Source: Aquatica leii (taxonomy: Eukaryota; Arthropoda; Insecta; Coleoptera; Lampyridae). From it: DNA of 64,000 nt. A model generated the notes under the pieces. It saw nothing but the letters and a program-made list of their open reading frames with translations, ran no database searches and was not told where the DNA came from. The stretch's first letter is position 1, and every line of letters begins with the position of its first letter. Of this stretch, positions 34,593 to 49,400 are shown piece after piece. The position numbers and the translations under genes are program-made. The stretch spans positions 67,143,389 to 67,207,388 of the forward strand of contig CM069435.1 of NCBI GenBank assembly GCA_035610365.1, given 5' to 3'.

Positions 34593-37500
34593 GAGTTATT
34601 GAAAAGAATTAACAGAAAAAATAAACTCTAGCTAAGTGGTTTAGTATCAATACAAACAACAATAAAATATAAGAGTCAAACAAATTAAATAACTACTAAA
34701 AAAAATAAAATAAAAACTTGTAACTAGCATATTATATCTCTAAAATTAGGCAACAATTAAATCATTTATAAAAACAATTACTTATAGATTAACAAGATTA
34801 AATTATTAATTAGAAAAAAGTGATGTTTCTATTCTTAACTTTTATATAACTGAAGAAGAAGTGCAAATGCTTTTTCTATCGATGTCAATTCTGTACAGAT
34901 TAATAGAATATGAAAAAGTTACACAAAAATGACTTGTAATTGCAACGCAACATACAATTTAAAAAAATACGACGTAAAGTAGCGTAGCTACTGTTTCTTT
35001 AATTTAGTTTGAACTCATAGATAACAAAAGGATATCAGAGGTTTAGGATATGTAAGATGTAGTGTGCGATCATTAATATTTTCTATTTAAATAAATTTGA
35101 GAAAAACTACGTTCAAAGCAATTAGAAGAAATAAAAGCGTTTAGTTTTACAAGAATTTTACTTCTATTTGATCTATTGTATAATTAAAAATGAAGCGGTA
35201 AGATAACCCAATATTGAAAATCATGTTTATCGTCAAAAGCAAATCACGATTACCTAAAGTTAAATTTACAGATTTAGTTTGTGAATTTAAGAATATCTTT
35301 GACAAAATTTGTATGTTAGAATATTTTAAAAACAAGATTTTCATGCTTTGCAGATTTTTTCAGAAATTTTAATGCATCTACAACAGGAACTCACCGGAGT
35401 AACAAAACTTTGTCATTGTCAAAATTATTTGATTTTTTTGTATTGTGAAATAAATAAATTTTTTGGGTTAGTATTCTTAATTTTTTCTTTTTGCAATATA
35501 TTTTATGTTTTCTTCTGTTTTCTTCTTTTTATTGCTTTTTGTTTTTAACTTTTTCTGCTGTACATATTTTAGTCTTAATAGATTGCGTTCAATTTTTTCT
35601 TTTTTTTTATATGTATGTGGTTAATTTAGAATACATTTTAGATATTAGTCTTGGCTAGCTTTAAATTATCGGAAGAGTGAGCAAGGTTAAAGTGGGATAA
35701 AACAAAAAATTCTAGGTTAAATAATCCGAAATTGTAACAAATATATATATATATTTTAATAACTCTTGGTGAAACAGATAGCGTGGAGAAACAATTGAAA
35801 CCAAGCAATGAAATACAAGTAAGAAAGTGTCAAGTAAAGATAAAGATTACAAAGATCGAATCATATGCATTGAGATTGAAAAAGACGGCGCAACAAAATA
35901 AACACTAAGAAATTTGAGACAGCGAACCATAATAAGCATTCACAAAGTAACGTAGATTTGGGAATGCAAAAACAATAATTAATTTATACAGGTAGATGCT
36001 ATTTAATAGCAATTTACAAATTACTCGATTTAAAATAGCGTAGGCTCGGATTACACAAAAATATTAAAATAACGTAGCAAGAATGACATGGCATTTAAAT
36101 TTGCGGGTACAACTTAATGATTCCACAAGTATTTAAATTTTTGTTTACCCAACTAGAATTACCAAAACATCAATTTTCAGGTCGAGTAGAGCGCTGTTCT
36201 CACCATGCCTATAAATGAATAATTCCATTTCCCATTTACCTATTCTAATAACACAATATAACAAGAACTTAAGGGGGTTTTGAACTAAAACTAAATTGCT
36301 ACTTTACTCCTTGACGAAATTTAACTATAACTTAGATTACACTAAAATGGCATAAGTACGACCCAAATCACCCGGTAGTTCAGAAAAAAATGATTTTGTA
36401 AACAAAAGAATAACTTGACAATACAAAATAAGTATAGCGTACGGTAATATTTTGAGGTTAGTCTTCTTTATTTAGCATAATGTAATGATGGTTGTCTAAC
36501 TTCGAATATTTAGCCGCCAGAGTAACTTTTAGCTGAAAATTGTACTGTCTACGTTTGGAGGCCGCTTAACACGTTTTTTTTTAAGGTTTTAAAAGCTTTC
36601 TCATTTATGTAAAATTTTACAATAGTTAACCGTCAATTATTATATCGACAAGTGTTTACCATAAACAAAAATTCTAGGAGGGTCAGTAATAGTAATACGC
36701 ATTCTTAAGAACAAGATTTCCACAGGTTAGTTTAACAAATGATTTTTTTTAGGACTAGCTTAACATTTACTAAATAACGTAAATTATTATGTTACACCTG
36801 TTTGAGCTCTACCTAAGCAAGTTACTGTTAAACCGGTAGCATGTGCGAATAAGGAATTACCACGAAAAAAAAATGAATACGTATAATTCATTCTGGTTAA
36901 ACTCTATGCTTATAAAATATTTGTTGTAAATCAATTTAACATTTAAATAGATTGAATTGAATTGAACTGCAGTTATTACTGCAACAGCTAATAACCAGTT
37001 CAATAGTAAATGTTACCAACATAAAATTTTCGATGAAAATTTAACTAATACCATTGCATTTTCGAGTCAAGTTCTGTGGTATTTGTTTTAATTTTTGCAT
37101 TTATTATATTGTTTATAGCACCGACTTAATGCTTTCTCTCATTAAATTTTTTGAGTGTGTTTCAATTCAATTGTGTATGTTGCATAATGTCTTCTTCTTT
37201 TAATGCTTGACTTTAAGTTGTAAGTTGATTAAGTTTTTGTAGTTTTTGTCAATTATTTTGATAAACTTTTCAAAAGGCACTAGTTTTTCTAAATTTAATT
37301 TTTGCTTGCACTATTTTTTTCATTTTTTTTTAGTAAAATTACCTTTACTGAGACACTTAGAAAACTTATAACGTAAACATTTTACAAACAAAACCTGCAA
37401 AATTAAAAACCATTAACAATTTGACTCAATTTTTAAAGTTATTTAAAAGTTTTAAAAATGAAGACAAAATTTTTTGTCAGTCAGATTATTTTGGCCAAGT

Positions 37501-38429
37501 GATTACTGATTTTACTTGTTTCTAGAAGTTGAAATGCAGCTGCATCTGGAAGCTAAAAGATACATGTAACATTTAAACACAAACATGACTATCTAAAAAA
37601 AAACTGCGCAAAATTCTATTTTTATTTTGATTGAGCTTAGATAAAAACATTTAAAGAACGTGCTAGTTAAAGTTTTAGGCGTCATCCAACAATATAATGA
37701 AGTAACGTTTTGTAAAAGCAAATTATCATGAGCAGTATTATCAAAGCGGTTACACTAGTATCAGCGGTTCTAAATTAGTTATATTACAGAGAAAAACTAT
37801 ATTTAGAGAGGCATCTTTTGTATTAAAACTTAGAACACAGTTTTTAGCGCCCTCTAACGGTTGTGGAAAAAACAAATAGCGGAATTTTAAACTTGATGCA
37901 ACATCCATTGTTATTACAATGGTTTATTTTAAACGCTTTTTTGTTTTGGAATGAATTGTCACTTTTTTGATACTTATGCGTTAAAATAGCATCTGAAATA
38001 CTAACATTTTTTATTTGCACCAATACAATATAAATAACTTCTAGGTTTATTTAAATCAACACCATTGTAACAACTTTTCTTTAAAACGAATATAAAAACT
38101 TTTAGTTTTTAAGAAGTAAAAACGTTCGAGTCAAGCACGTGTAAGAATAATGCATATTACTTCATCGATTTTATTCAAGGAAGAAACGCAATTTTGTAAT
38201 TCAGCGTTGATGATATTTTTAGCCTGCAGCAGCAACCAACATTACAGTAGGCAATAAAATTTGTCTGCACTTTAATTTTTTATCAATAATTATTACATAA
38301 TGTTCTCTAACAGTTGTGGGAAAAAGTTTTAGCTCAGATGTAAATTTCCCTTAATTTAAGTTTCTTGTCTACTAATAGATAGCTTATGGTTAAATTAAGA
38401 CGTTTTAAAACTAAAGTTAGTGCTTTCAA
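34593..38429. other. spacer with no assigned gene
   Basis: AT-rich, with somewhat more mixed sequence at 35640-36700. A TA dinucleotide run lies at 35741-35754. Stretches around 37440-37560 could be decayed retroelement sequence upstream of the Gypsy fossil, but no motif is clear. Confidence 0.4.
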
Positions 38430-41340
38430 CTTTGATATTGACCTAATAGTACCTAAGAATTCTACGACATTTGTTTGTTTATTAGGTAGAAACTTTTTTC
38501 AAATCAAAATTTAACGAATAATTTTTCTAATGGTCAGGTAGCTATTAATTATCACGTTAGTTTTAGTGACTTTTTGTAAAAGATTGAATCCTATCCCACC
38601 TATTTAACATACTAATCATTCAGTAATTTTAATGAAATACTCGTGAATTTTGACCTCATACAGCTTGTATTCCACTTTCATCAGTATTAAATTTTAATTA
38701 TAAAATTAGATTGTACAAATCAGACAGAATTAAATGTAAATCCAGAATTAGATTTAAATCACAAACATAAAATTGACGAATTTTATAGTTGTTATGTTAG
38801 GAATTTTGATGAAAGTAGTGCATTGAATAATTTTGAGATGAGGAACCAATTTCGTTTAGACTTTGACGCTGATTATTTTCTGAGAAAGTAAAATTAAAAA
38901 CCATTTTAAATAAATTATTAACCGAAAACGCATTGGTGACTTCTCTATTAGGTTATTCAGTCAATGATTCTCCAAAAAATATGAATAAGTAATATATTTT
39001 ATTTAATTCCCAATTACAGTGTTTGAATTTTATAGGTTTAAACAATTTTCAATGTAAACACAACAGATACAAAAACTTGTAATTCTACCCGAGGTTTACA
39101 TTTACGTGTGCCTTCGTGTATACTATATTGAAATTAAATCGTAAATGATAGTTATCAACAATGAGACACACACAATACAATTTTATGCAAATGAGAAAAA
39201 GATATAAGTAGATGTCTAAATGCTTTCTGTGGTTGGCAACCGAGTGCGATTCTGCCGACTCTGTGCAATAACTTTATCATTTTATATTACAGCCGCAACA
39301 CTTGTTTGTACAACAAAAATGCTAAAATGCACATTTCTTATCACATACGACATACTTTGCAATCAAGTTTCTTAGTTGATTTATAATATTCGTTTGTAAC
39401 AAACAATGACTTCTACAAGTTAAAAAAAATTCATTATGTTTAAGTACATATTATCGTTTTTGTTTCATAACAAGGTAGTACAAGTCATAAAAAAATGATG
39501 ACTAATAATTGTATAAATTTTACATTTATTATACTAAATTGAAAACTTAACTAACTGTTATGTACGTTACCTATGACTATCGTTGAATGCGAGCAATGTT
39601 TCTCTACGTTAAAAACAATTAAAACATTTCAACGCAATACTATGAGCCAAGAAAGATTATGCCCATTAGCTATGCTAAGAATAAAAACATCTTTTCATTG
39701 AAAACATTGTAAATTTTAATGAGCTTGTCATCTAATAATTTTGCTAAATGTGAAAATAGACGAATTGATCTTTAATATAAATCGCTTTAATGTAAGAAAC
39801 TTGTTTTGACTCGATAATTACGGTTTTTTCAAATATTTAGAAATTGACCTTCTTGTGCGAAAACATTATCACACCAAGCACTTTCCCCTATAGTAGTCCC
39901 ATTGTATTATATCACAAAAAAAATAATAAAGTACGTTTATGTATAGACTACCGTTCTTTAAATGCCGTAACTGTAAAACAAAATTATCTAGTGCCAATTA
40001 TAGAAAATCGTTTAGATTTATTACGAAATAAAAAATATTTCACATCTCTTGACTTAAAAAATGGGTTTAATCAGATCAGAATGCACAAGTTATCCTACAC
40101 CGAAAATAATTCCGATATTCCCAAATTCGTTGGTTTTGCAAGTTATTTTAGAAGGTTTATTTATACCTTTTTTTTTAAGCATACTTATTTACAATCTTCT
40201 TAAAAAGAAATCTATTCAATTTCATTTTTCAGTTGACGAAGTACAGGTTTTTAAAATGCTAAAGAGTAAATTAGTATTTAGTCCTGTATTAGCGATTTAT
40301 TCCTTAGAGCTTGAAACAGAATTACATTGTGATACTAGTTAGTTAGGGTATAGAGCTATTCTTAAACAAAAACAGAATTCAGGCAAATTTCAACCGAATT
40401 TGTATTTTAGTAAACGTTCAACCCCAGTCAAAACAAAATATTACAGTTTTGAGTCAGAATGCTTGACTGTAGAGTGTGGAATTCATTTAAAAATAATTAT
40501 TATTTGTAACAGTTTCTGTCTTACACTATTAGATAACTGATATAATTTCAAGAGTTTCTAAATAAGTTATTATTATACCAGTTATGCCTTAAGCAGAGCA
40601 CATAATATTTTATTCTTAGAAGGTAATAGTTTTGAGCAGATTTTAGCCGTAAAAAAAGTTTAAAAAGTGCAATTTCTAAAAATAACATTTTCATAGCATT
40701 TTCAAAATTTTGTAAGCTCTATGTGTGTAAAACAACACAAATTTCAAAGTTTTAAAGCATTTAAATTCTTTTTTGAGGTCTTACAGTAAACCGAATAGAG
40801 TTATATCAGATTGTTGAAGTCGTTTCACTTTAAGAGATTACAAAACATTTATTGTCAAAAATATTATTAATCACGTTGTAGTAGCGGCACACACTCCACA
40901 TGCGAAGAGACATGTCAAAAGATTAAATAGGTGTATTATACCGATCTTATCAAAAAACATGAGTCTCTTGAAAAATGAGAACAAAGTTCTTTATAAATTT
41001 AAATTTTCTCTAAATAACACGTTTCACGGATTCATTGGAAATACTCCTACTAAAATTTTATTTGGTATAAACCATAAATAAAGTCCAAAAACAAAATAAA
41101 ATAACGTATGACAGTAAACGTAACGAGCCAATTATTTACCAAGTTAATGATTGTTTAGTTATAAAAATCATAATAGTTATTTAATGTATAATCGAAAGCT
41201 TTTACTTAAGTATAAAAGACTATATGTTATCAAAATTGCTTGATAATGACAAATGCATTGTTGGTGACATTGATTTGTACAAAACGTCAACACTAAAGCA
41301 TAAGCGGTCAGGATCGAACAACAAGATACATATGCCAAAT
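38430..41340 (+). mobile_element. Ty3/Gypsy LTR retrotransposon fossil (pol)
   Basis: Old Gypsy-family fossil. In order: a protease-end segment (LLGRNFF near 38490), reverse transcriptase fingers and palm start (ITPSTFPYSSPIVLYHKKNN near 39870, RLCIDYRSLNAVTVKQNY, YFTSLDLKNGFNQIRM near 40050), a thumb/connection segment (KFVGFASYFRRFI), an RNase H-like part (AIYSLELETELHCDTS, then LYFSKRSTP) and integrase C-terminal pieces (FHGFIGNTPTKILFG near 41040). Parts of RT and integrase are missing; gag and LTRs were not recognised. Broken in many places, probably well over ten, hence ancient. Confidence 0.82.
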
Positions 41341-43127
41341 TCGTAGCGATCTCGCATCAGTCATGCTTTACAAGCGCTTTAACTTGGAATTTTATAGAAT
41401 GTAAAACTACTTAACTAAGTTAGAAATAAAAAAATACTGCTAGTGTGCTCATTAGATAATATTATGTGTTGAGTAACCGACTAATGTCATAGGGTCAATT
41501 CTGTGTAGCTTACCCTATGTAGTAGTGTAGAAAAATATTAAACAACATAGATAGTATAGTTCCTAGATTTTAACAATTTTCTGTTTAATAATCTTTAATT
41601 ACGTTAAAAAAATTTACTAAGGTTGGATTTTCAAAACTTTGCTTATCTATACTATTATGAGTTTACTAACTACTTCTTGTGTTTTCTTCAAGTTTCTGAC
41701 GGTAGAAGTTATGCTTATGTCAAGCTTTATGCATCCCTAAACTTTTAGTTTAGTTTATATATATAAATGTAGTTACAAAACCCACATCATTACTTAACTA
41801 AAGTAATAACAATATAAAACAATTATTTCATTTATTATAGTTTTGTTTTTATAGTTTGCTTTAAATTAGATTAACATAAATATAATTTTTGAAATAACTT
41901 GTTTTCTTATCTTATATAAAGTGATATTATTTTGATTCGTATTGTAATTTACGTATGGATAACAAAACAATTAAAAACAAAAAACAATCTAATAATAATT
42001 ATTTATTAAAGAATTTATTGCAACGTAGATATTTGATTATATTGTAGTTATTTATAACACAAAAGAACAAAAATTAGGTATACAATATTATTTATGTAGA
42101 ATCACACTGGTCTTTCAAATATAGTAATTATATTAGACAAAAGATTAACTGACTAATAATAATAATAATAGACACGATATATAAAGTTTATTTTTTAATT
42201 TGGTGCAAAATAAACTTAATTATCCTGTATATAGTTATTAATCTTTTGTATGTGTTGTGTTGTGCAAACAAAATAATCAAACCTTTGTTATAATGTTTTA
42301 TCAGTTTTCTATAATTACAATAATGCAGTATTTAAATTATGGCACTGAATATTTATAAATACGTGTTCTATTTTATATTAACCTACTGTTTTAATTACAA
42401 AGTTTGTAAACACAAAGGACTAATTATTTAACGAATTTCAATTAATACTACATTTATGTGTATAACTTTGCAAAATTTAATAGCTTCCACTTTATAAACA
42501 AGCGTTGATTACTTCTATGACAATTAATTGATCGATTATTGGACGACTGTTTTGATTGAATTAATTCAATACTAACTTTGTATGTTAGATACTATGATGA
42601 TACAATAAAATGTGTGTAACTACAAACTTGTGTGTTTAAGTGAACAATGTTCAATAATTCAACTGTGGTAAAACATGCATTGAATTATATTATCAATTAT
42701 ACTTTAGGATAGTAATTAAATATTATTAAAGTTTTTTATTTTATGAGACTTTGAAACCGTTACTTGTAACTTTATGTAATAACGTAATTAACATGTACAT
42801 TATGGTAGCTAATCATAATCATTTAATATTATTTGTCAAAATTCTATTACATTGTTATTAGTTACATAAAAATAATACAATGGCATTTTTATTAAACTTT
42901 GCGATGTACTATAAAATTACTAAATAATATAAAAAATAAGTATTTTTATAATAATCAAATCAAGCATTAATTAATAAAATGTATCTAATATCATTAAAAA
43001 AAATTGTTTTTTATTTAATTATTTACCTCGTTCTAAAAGAAATAATTTTACAGTATTTAAAAACAACAAATTGCATTCCTGGTATACATATATGATTAGT
43101 ATTTGTTGAAAGCTGAGCAAGTCATGT
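41341..43127. other. AT-rich spacer
   Basis: No gene recognised; a short (AAT)n run lies at about 42157-42172. Confidence 0.5.
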
Positions 43128-43875
43128 TTTACTAAGATGAGAACATCTTCCGGGTTTAGACCGTGTTATTGTTGGAACCGAAGTTTCTAAAGTTTCGCCC
43201 ACTTTCGTAATGAGTTTCTTTAGGTTATGAAAGAAATCAATAAACTCAAACAAACAACCGAAATCTAACTAATAACCTCTCAAAAGTTAGATAATCAACT
43301 TGTGAACCAAGCCTGATTCTAAACTTTAAAAAGATAAAAAAGAAAACGATAAACTTGAAAAAACAAACGATAATCTAACAAAGAGCCACTAGAGTTAGTT
43401 AATTAACTTTTGAACCAAGCTAGTTTCTAAACTACATAGAAGTGATTTAAGAAGAAGTAATTTTTGTATATAAAGAAGCATCGACAGAGCTGGTTAAGCT
43501 TGACTGTGATTGGGTTACGGTCAAAAACGGGCGTGTTTTCAACAAACGCATAATGACTGGGAACCAAAGAGGAAATAGCTAAAACCATGATCACGAATAA
43601 AGATATTGGTGTGTTTGATAATTTCTATGCCCTCTCAAATTTTTTAATTAAAAGGAATAGAGATTTTGCAATCACCAAAACGTTATCAAAATATATATTG
43701 TATCCTGTAATAAAGTGATTCTTTACAACCGCAGATTTAGAAACATGCCTTTTTTTATGCATTGATTACGTTTTAAAATGCTTGTAATGGCGGAACGACC
43801 GGTTTCACCGATGTTGACTAAACCACATAAAGAAGAAATTAGGTATACACCTTGAAATAAAAGTGTAGGGAATTG
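43128..43875 (-). mobile_element. Penelope-like element 3' end, copy A
   Basis: The minus strand from about 43875 reads QGVYLISSLCGLVNIGETGR then SAITSILKR, the start of the PLE GIY-YIG nuclease (usual G.Y.I.C.CG..YIGETGR). The remainder of the domain is present in other frames, parallel to copy B. The 3' UTR includes GCGAAACTTTAGAAACTTCG and AACACGGTCTAAACCCGG near 43140-43195, shared with copy B. Frame changes and stops show it is dead. The reverse transcriptase part is lost. Confidence 0.75.
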
Positions 43876-43945
43876 GTGGTTGTTTTCTGTTTGTAATTTA
43901 CTATATTTTTATCTTTACACTAACTGTTACACACACGTCACAAAT

Positions 43946-44580
43946 TACTAAGATAAGAACGTTTTTCGGGTTTGAACCGTGTCAATGTTGTAACCAAAGT
44001 TGCCAACGTTTCGCTCACTTAAGAGAAATCGAAGAACTTAAACAAACAACCGAAATCTAACTAAAAATTTCTCAAAAGTTAGATAATCAACTTGTGAACC
44101 AAGCCAGATTATAAACTCTGAAAAGGTAGGGAAGAAAACGATAAACTTGAACAAGCGAACGAAAATCTAACAAAGAACCACTACAAAGTTATATAACTAA
44201 CTTGTGAACCAAGCCAGATTCTAAACTCCATAGAAGTGACTTGAGAAGAAATGGTCTTCGTATATAAAGAAGAAGTATTGTCACATCTGGTTAAGTTTGA
44301 TTCTGATTGGGTTACGGTTGAAAGGGGGCGTATTTTCGATAAAAGACTAATGACCGGGAACCAAAGAGGGGATAGCTCGAAACCATGATCACGATTGATG
44401 TTATTGCGGTGTTTAATGATTTCTATGCTCTCTAGAAATTTCCTGTTAAAAAAGAATGGAGATTTGGCAATCACCAAAACGTTATCAAAATCTATCTTGT
44501 GACCTGTAGTGAAATGATGTTCAGCAACCGCATACTTAGAAATGTGCCTTTTCCTTATACACACATACATCTTTAAATGT
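43946..44580 (-). mobile_element. Penelope-like element 3' end, copy B
   Basis: Minus-strand open frame of 129 codons (44570-44181) reads RKRHISKYAVAEHHFTTGHK, IDFDNVLVIAKS, RKFLESIEIIKHRNNINRDH then G.ELSPLWFPVI, the C-terminal two thirds of a PLE GIY-YIG domain (K.SAVAEH...TGH.IDFDNV.VLA...REAIEI.KH..N.NRD.G..LS..W). The 3' UTR with GCGAAACGTTGGCAACTTTG and AACCCGAAAAACG matches copy A. It is head-to-tail with copy A, as PLEs often are, and truncated at its 5' side. This copy keeps the longest open frame of the three PLE pieces in the window. Confidence 0.8.
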
Positions 44581-46189
44581 AATTTTGTACTGTTGCAGTT
44601 ACGGACAAATCGTTATAAATTTTATTTAACAATTAAGTGATTGTTTTCTGTTTACTGTTATATTAAGCAACGTTCTAGAGTAATCATAATAAACAAAATA
44701 TTTGTACATAAATATATTATTTTTTAGAATGTTGAAATTGTTACTTATTTAATCCCAAAACTATTAACTAAATGTTTCCTTAATAAATAGCAAAACTGTT
44801 TCAAATTTTATGTAAAGTAACTGTTTTTGTGTTGTGTGTTGTTTTTAGGAATAGAATATGTTTTGTACTAGAACACACTAATTAAAAAATGCTACCACAA
44901 CGATACAATTACAAAATATACTAAAATTGTTTTTTGTAAGTAACAAACCTTTTAAGCTTTGCAAGAAATTGTTGTTGTTTTTAATGTAAAACGTAATAGT
45001 GAGTGGAAATTACTTTTGGAGAATGGTGGTAAATCTTTTTAACGTGGAAGAAAACAACAGCAGCATTACGTCACCTTAAAAACGTGCTAAGCAGTGTTTC
45101 TTTTGTCCTTTCTTACGTTAGAAAAGTTTATCAGCAATCTTTAATTGCACAATAAACTTTTTTTTAATTATATTAAAATTGTATATTATTTTACTCTAAA
45201 CAAGCTTCGAATTATTATTATTTCAATTTTTTTTATTTGAATAACAAAAAATTCTTGTTTTGTAGTTCTACAAATTTTATGTATATTCAAATTCCATTTA
45301 AAATATAAAAACAAAATTTTTTTTGTTAAATGACAATTATAATTTTAACTATGATTTAATAACTAAAACAATTAAATGAAAAAATAAAAAGTGAAAACAG
45401 ATTTTAATAGAAACAGCAAAGATTGCATTATTAAATGATAATATTAAACAACTCAATTTTTTCCTTTATAGATTTGGTCTAAAGACTCAGTTTTGAGATA
45501 TTTGCAATTAAAGTTTTTAGGCTGGTCTTAACTATCTAAAGAAATAGAAATTATTTGTTGATTGTAACTATGCGATAAATGGTAGGTGTAAATGCTGTGT
45601 AATCTGCAAAACATATTTATATATTGTGTTAATTATTGTTTTCTTTAATTTTCCATTATCTACAAAATCGATTGGTAATGAAGTAATTAAAGCAGATAGT
45701 AATGTTTATTTCTTAGGATTATTACCAACCTAGCCTAATAAAATGAACTTTGTGTACACGATCACGTTTATCTTTGGCTGTGACTAAAACAAAATTGGAA
45801 TTAATTAAATGCAAAATTTAGCTTTTTTAGAAATGAGTTCAACAATGTGATTTACTATTGTTTTCATTTTTTAACGGATTTATTTAGTTGATGCTAAGTG
45901 TGTAGTCTTAACGTACTCGTACTTCACAATATTTAATTTAAATTTTCTTAATTATGTACAATAGTGATACTGTTTTAATGTACGGTGAGTGTAATTATAA
46001 CCTCCACACCGTATCTGAATAGAAAATTTTCTTCAATAAACTTTATTTTGGCGTGTATGCAAGGACTTGTTACTACCTACAAAAGCCGTGGTCGTTTAAA
46101 AACACACTTTGTATTAGCAACGGAAGAAAACTAAATCTTTTCAATAAAACCATAACTTTAGTTTGTTTTTCTTCAATGTATGTGCAGAT
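44581..46189. other. AT-rich spacer
   Basis: No coding motif or repeat end identified. Confidence 0.45.
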
Positions 46190-46480
46190 ATTGTAAATTG
46201 CGAGATCGAACACAAAGCAGCATTTGAGAAATGGGCCGCGTAGCTAACGTGTCCTATAGTACGCTACATCGTGTTTTAAGGAAATATTTTTTGTACTCTT
46301 GAGTAGCGCCAAAGTACTATTTTTAGATGACTATTGTTTTGTACGAATAGAGTGCAAAATTTTTAGAACACGAATGTTTAGAATGAAAAAACCTTTATGA
46401 AATTCAATAAATTAACTTTCAGTAGTGGTTATCTATTAATCTTTGGGCGGGTATCTTAAGAAATAGCCAATTTTACCGTT
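46190..46480 (+). pseudogene. IS630-Tc1-mariner-type transposase fragment
   Basis: Plus strand MGRVANVSYSTLHRVLRK (from about 46231) fits the second helix-turn-helix of insect IS630-type transposases (V..S.STV.RVL...). About 150 bp later FQ.WLSINLWAGILRN (about 46416-46470) fits the F..SINVWAGI..N block before the second catalytic aspartate. The intervening DEATF region is unreadable. Heavily decayed; assignment rests on these two blocks. Confidence 0.5.
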
Positions 46481-49400
46481 TATTTAATCAGAAAGACTTA
46501 CAAACATTATTTTTAGTGTCAGTAAATCGCCGAAAAGAAATTTGCACTTTTTAGAACAGTTTATTTTTATTTGTGGTGTCAACAACCTATGAAAACTACA
46601 GATCCGTAATTTACAATTTATTGTGTTAAAAATGCTGATTTTTTTAAATGTTTTAATGAAACTGTTATTTTGACATTTTTTGCTTGTATTTGTGTTCTAA
46701 TTTTACCTGCTAAAAAACAATCTGTTAACTAGATACACTTTGTAATTGAAATAAGTTTAAATACAACTAGTTTACGTTATATTACGAATAATTACGTTTT
46801 TGACATTTCATTTTAGTTACTATTTAGTATTTATTTTTAAAAGATAAACCAAAATAATAAGAAAATTTTTGCGTAATTATATAAATACAAACCTTGAACT
46901 TATGACTTTTAAATTTCTTTAGCAATTTTGTATTGATTACGGTTATTCATTACTCAACTTAAAAAAAGCAAAAGCAGTTTACAGTTCTTTTAGTTTTTTT
47001 TGTGTTTGTTAATATTCTAACACTTAAATAGGTACTAAAACATTAAAAAAAACTTTTTTTTATTGTGTTAAATTACTATTTGTTTTATTTACAATTTTTA
47101 TTATACTTAAGATTAGAATTTTTACTATTTTCTTGTATATTTATAGCAATTTTAGTAATTTGTAAGATTATTTAATAATTTTTAACGTCAGGATAGATGC
47201 ATTCTGGCAATACAATCAATTATATTTAACAATTGCGAGTTCTATCTTGGTAAGGTAATTCTTTTTATGTTCGTGTACAGTTGAATAAATTGAATAAAAA
47301 TTCAGATAAAGTCTTGAGATTTGAATAAAAAGCGTTATAAGTAATTGAATAAGGTTTTTTCAATATAAATCATTACTACACAACTTTTGTTATATTTATG
47401 TGTACGTGTAATTCTTTTCAAGTAATTTTTTTTTGCTTTTTTTAAACAAGTACAGCGATATCTAAAACGTTTTATAAAGTAAAGTAACCCCAACGCTTGA
47501 AATGAAAACTTAATTTTTTTGTGGAGTTACGATTATTCTCCGGTAGTTATAAAACTAACGTAATTATTGTAATTATATAAATAAAATAGAAACTTATATA
47601 CTTAAAAATAATAAAATTAAAATAAAATAGAAATTGTTGCAATTTACAATGGCTTAATCAAAAAAAAAAAGAACCGAAAATAGTATGTTTTATGTTGAAC
47701 ACAAAATTTAAATTTAGTTCATGTTCATTTTTATTTGAATGCTGAATAATTAAATACACAGTTGTAGATAAAATATAGTGCAAAATTTATCAAGAGTGTG
47801 CATTTCTAACTTGTCAGAAGAAAAGCTTTTGGTTTTAGTTTGCGTTACAAACTTTCATGTTTGATAGAAGTACAAAACACATTTTTTACTCTTTTTACAA
47901 CATACTATTTTGTAAATTCTAACCGTTTATGTATAATGTATATATTACAACTAGTATTCGACTATCTTAGAAAAGAGAATTAAAACTAATAAGAAGGATT
48001 AAATAAACAGGAATAAAAAAATATTTAAAAAACAATTTATTAAGTTTTTAATTCATTTTTTGGCAAATTATTTCTGATTTCTAATTGCAAACAATCTAAA
48101 TTAAAAATGAAGTGTAAAATTATCCTGATTAAATTTAACACAATAAAAATTGATTTCTTGCAATAACTGTTTCTAGAACTAAAGTAAAATATTATTCTGT
48201 CTGTTGTATTAAAACAAAATGAGATCAATGTATAGATATAATGCAACTAAATTATATAATACGTAGGAACATGTAATATAACTTAGCAATCGATATCATA
48301 AAGTTCCTTTACTTTGACATGTTTGAAATTGCAATTTTATACTTGGAAATATTTCACAAAATAGTGTATTAGACAAAAATATTTTGCAGTCAATCTTTAG
48401 TACAATGCAAAATGTGGGTATATATTTATAGCAACGTTCTATTTTTAGACAAAAGTTAATATGATAATTTTTAATTTACAACTTGCAAATTTTTTTTTAA
48501 ATAATTAGTATGACATTATGAGTAATGCTTATGTTAGTTTTATTCTTTTATTATTGTGATATTTGAAAATAACCAAAAAACTTTAATAATGTTTTACAAT
48601 CTAAATTCACTTTAAAAACTATTTAAAAACAAGGAATAAGATTTAGTTTATTCATTTCTTTATTTCTATTCGATTAGAGCTTGATTAAAGTTTTTTTTGC
48701 TTGATTAGACAAATGTTTGCAGTCGTATTTTTCTTATTGGAAAAATTGCGGTTGGATGATCGTAATCACGTATTACATATAACATCGTAAGAGTGAAGTT
48801 ATTGAACATTCAGCTATGTGATTGAATCTTTCGGTATAAAGCTTTTATTCTCTTTACATTGCCGACGATGTTTATAAATTTATAAATTGATTTATTTTTT
48901 TATCTTTTTTTGTTTTTAGAAGGTATTCTGTTTGGGTTATAGTTACACCAAATATTTATTGAACATCTAATAATAGATAAAAATTATGGTGTATGTTTAT
49001 TAAGTTATTGAATATGACAAATATATTTATTAAATAATCATTTCTTGTTTATTAAACATTATCTTTAAATTAAACATTCATTTGATTTTGTTTAATTATT
49101 TGTTACTACAGCTTTTAACTGATGTATTATTTATATTTTAATATATTTTTATAGTTTTATTACTGCTACTCTGACAAAACTATGCGGTAAGTTACATTTG
49201 GAAAATACCTTGATAAGCTACTTGGATGTAAATCTGATTCTTATGTTTAAAACAGCACAACAAAAACAAAATTTTTGTAGGTTTAATAATGAAATAGTAT
49301 TTGTATTTCATGTGTCTTTGATATTGTTGAGATTATTAAAATATTAGTCTATAAAGTTTTAGTTTAATCAATGTAGATACGGTTAAAAGGTACATTAGAG

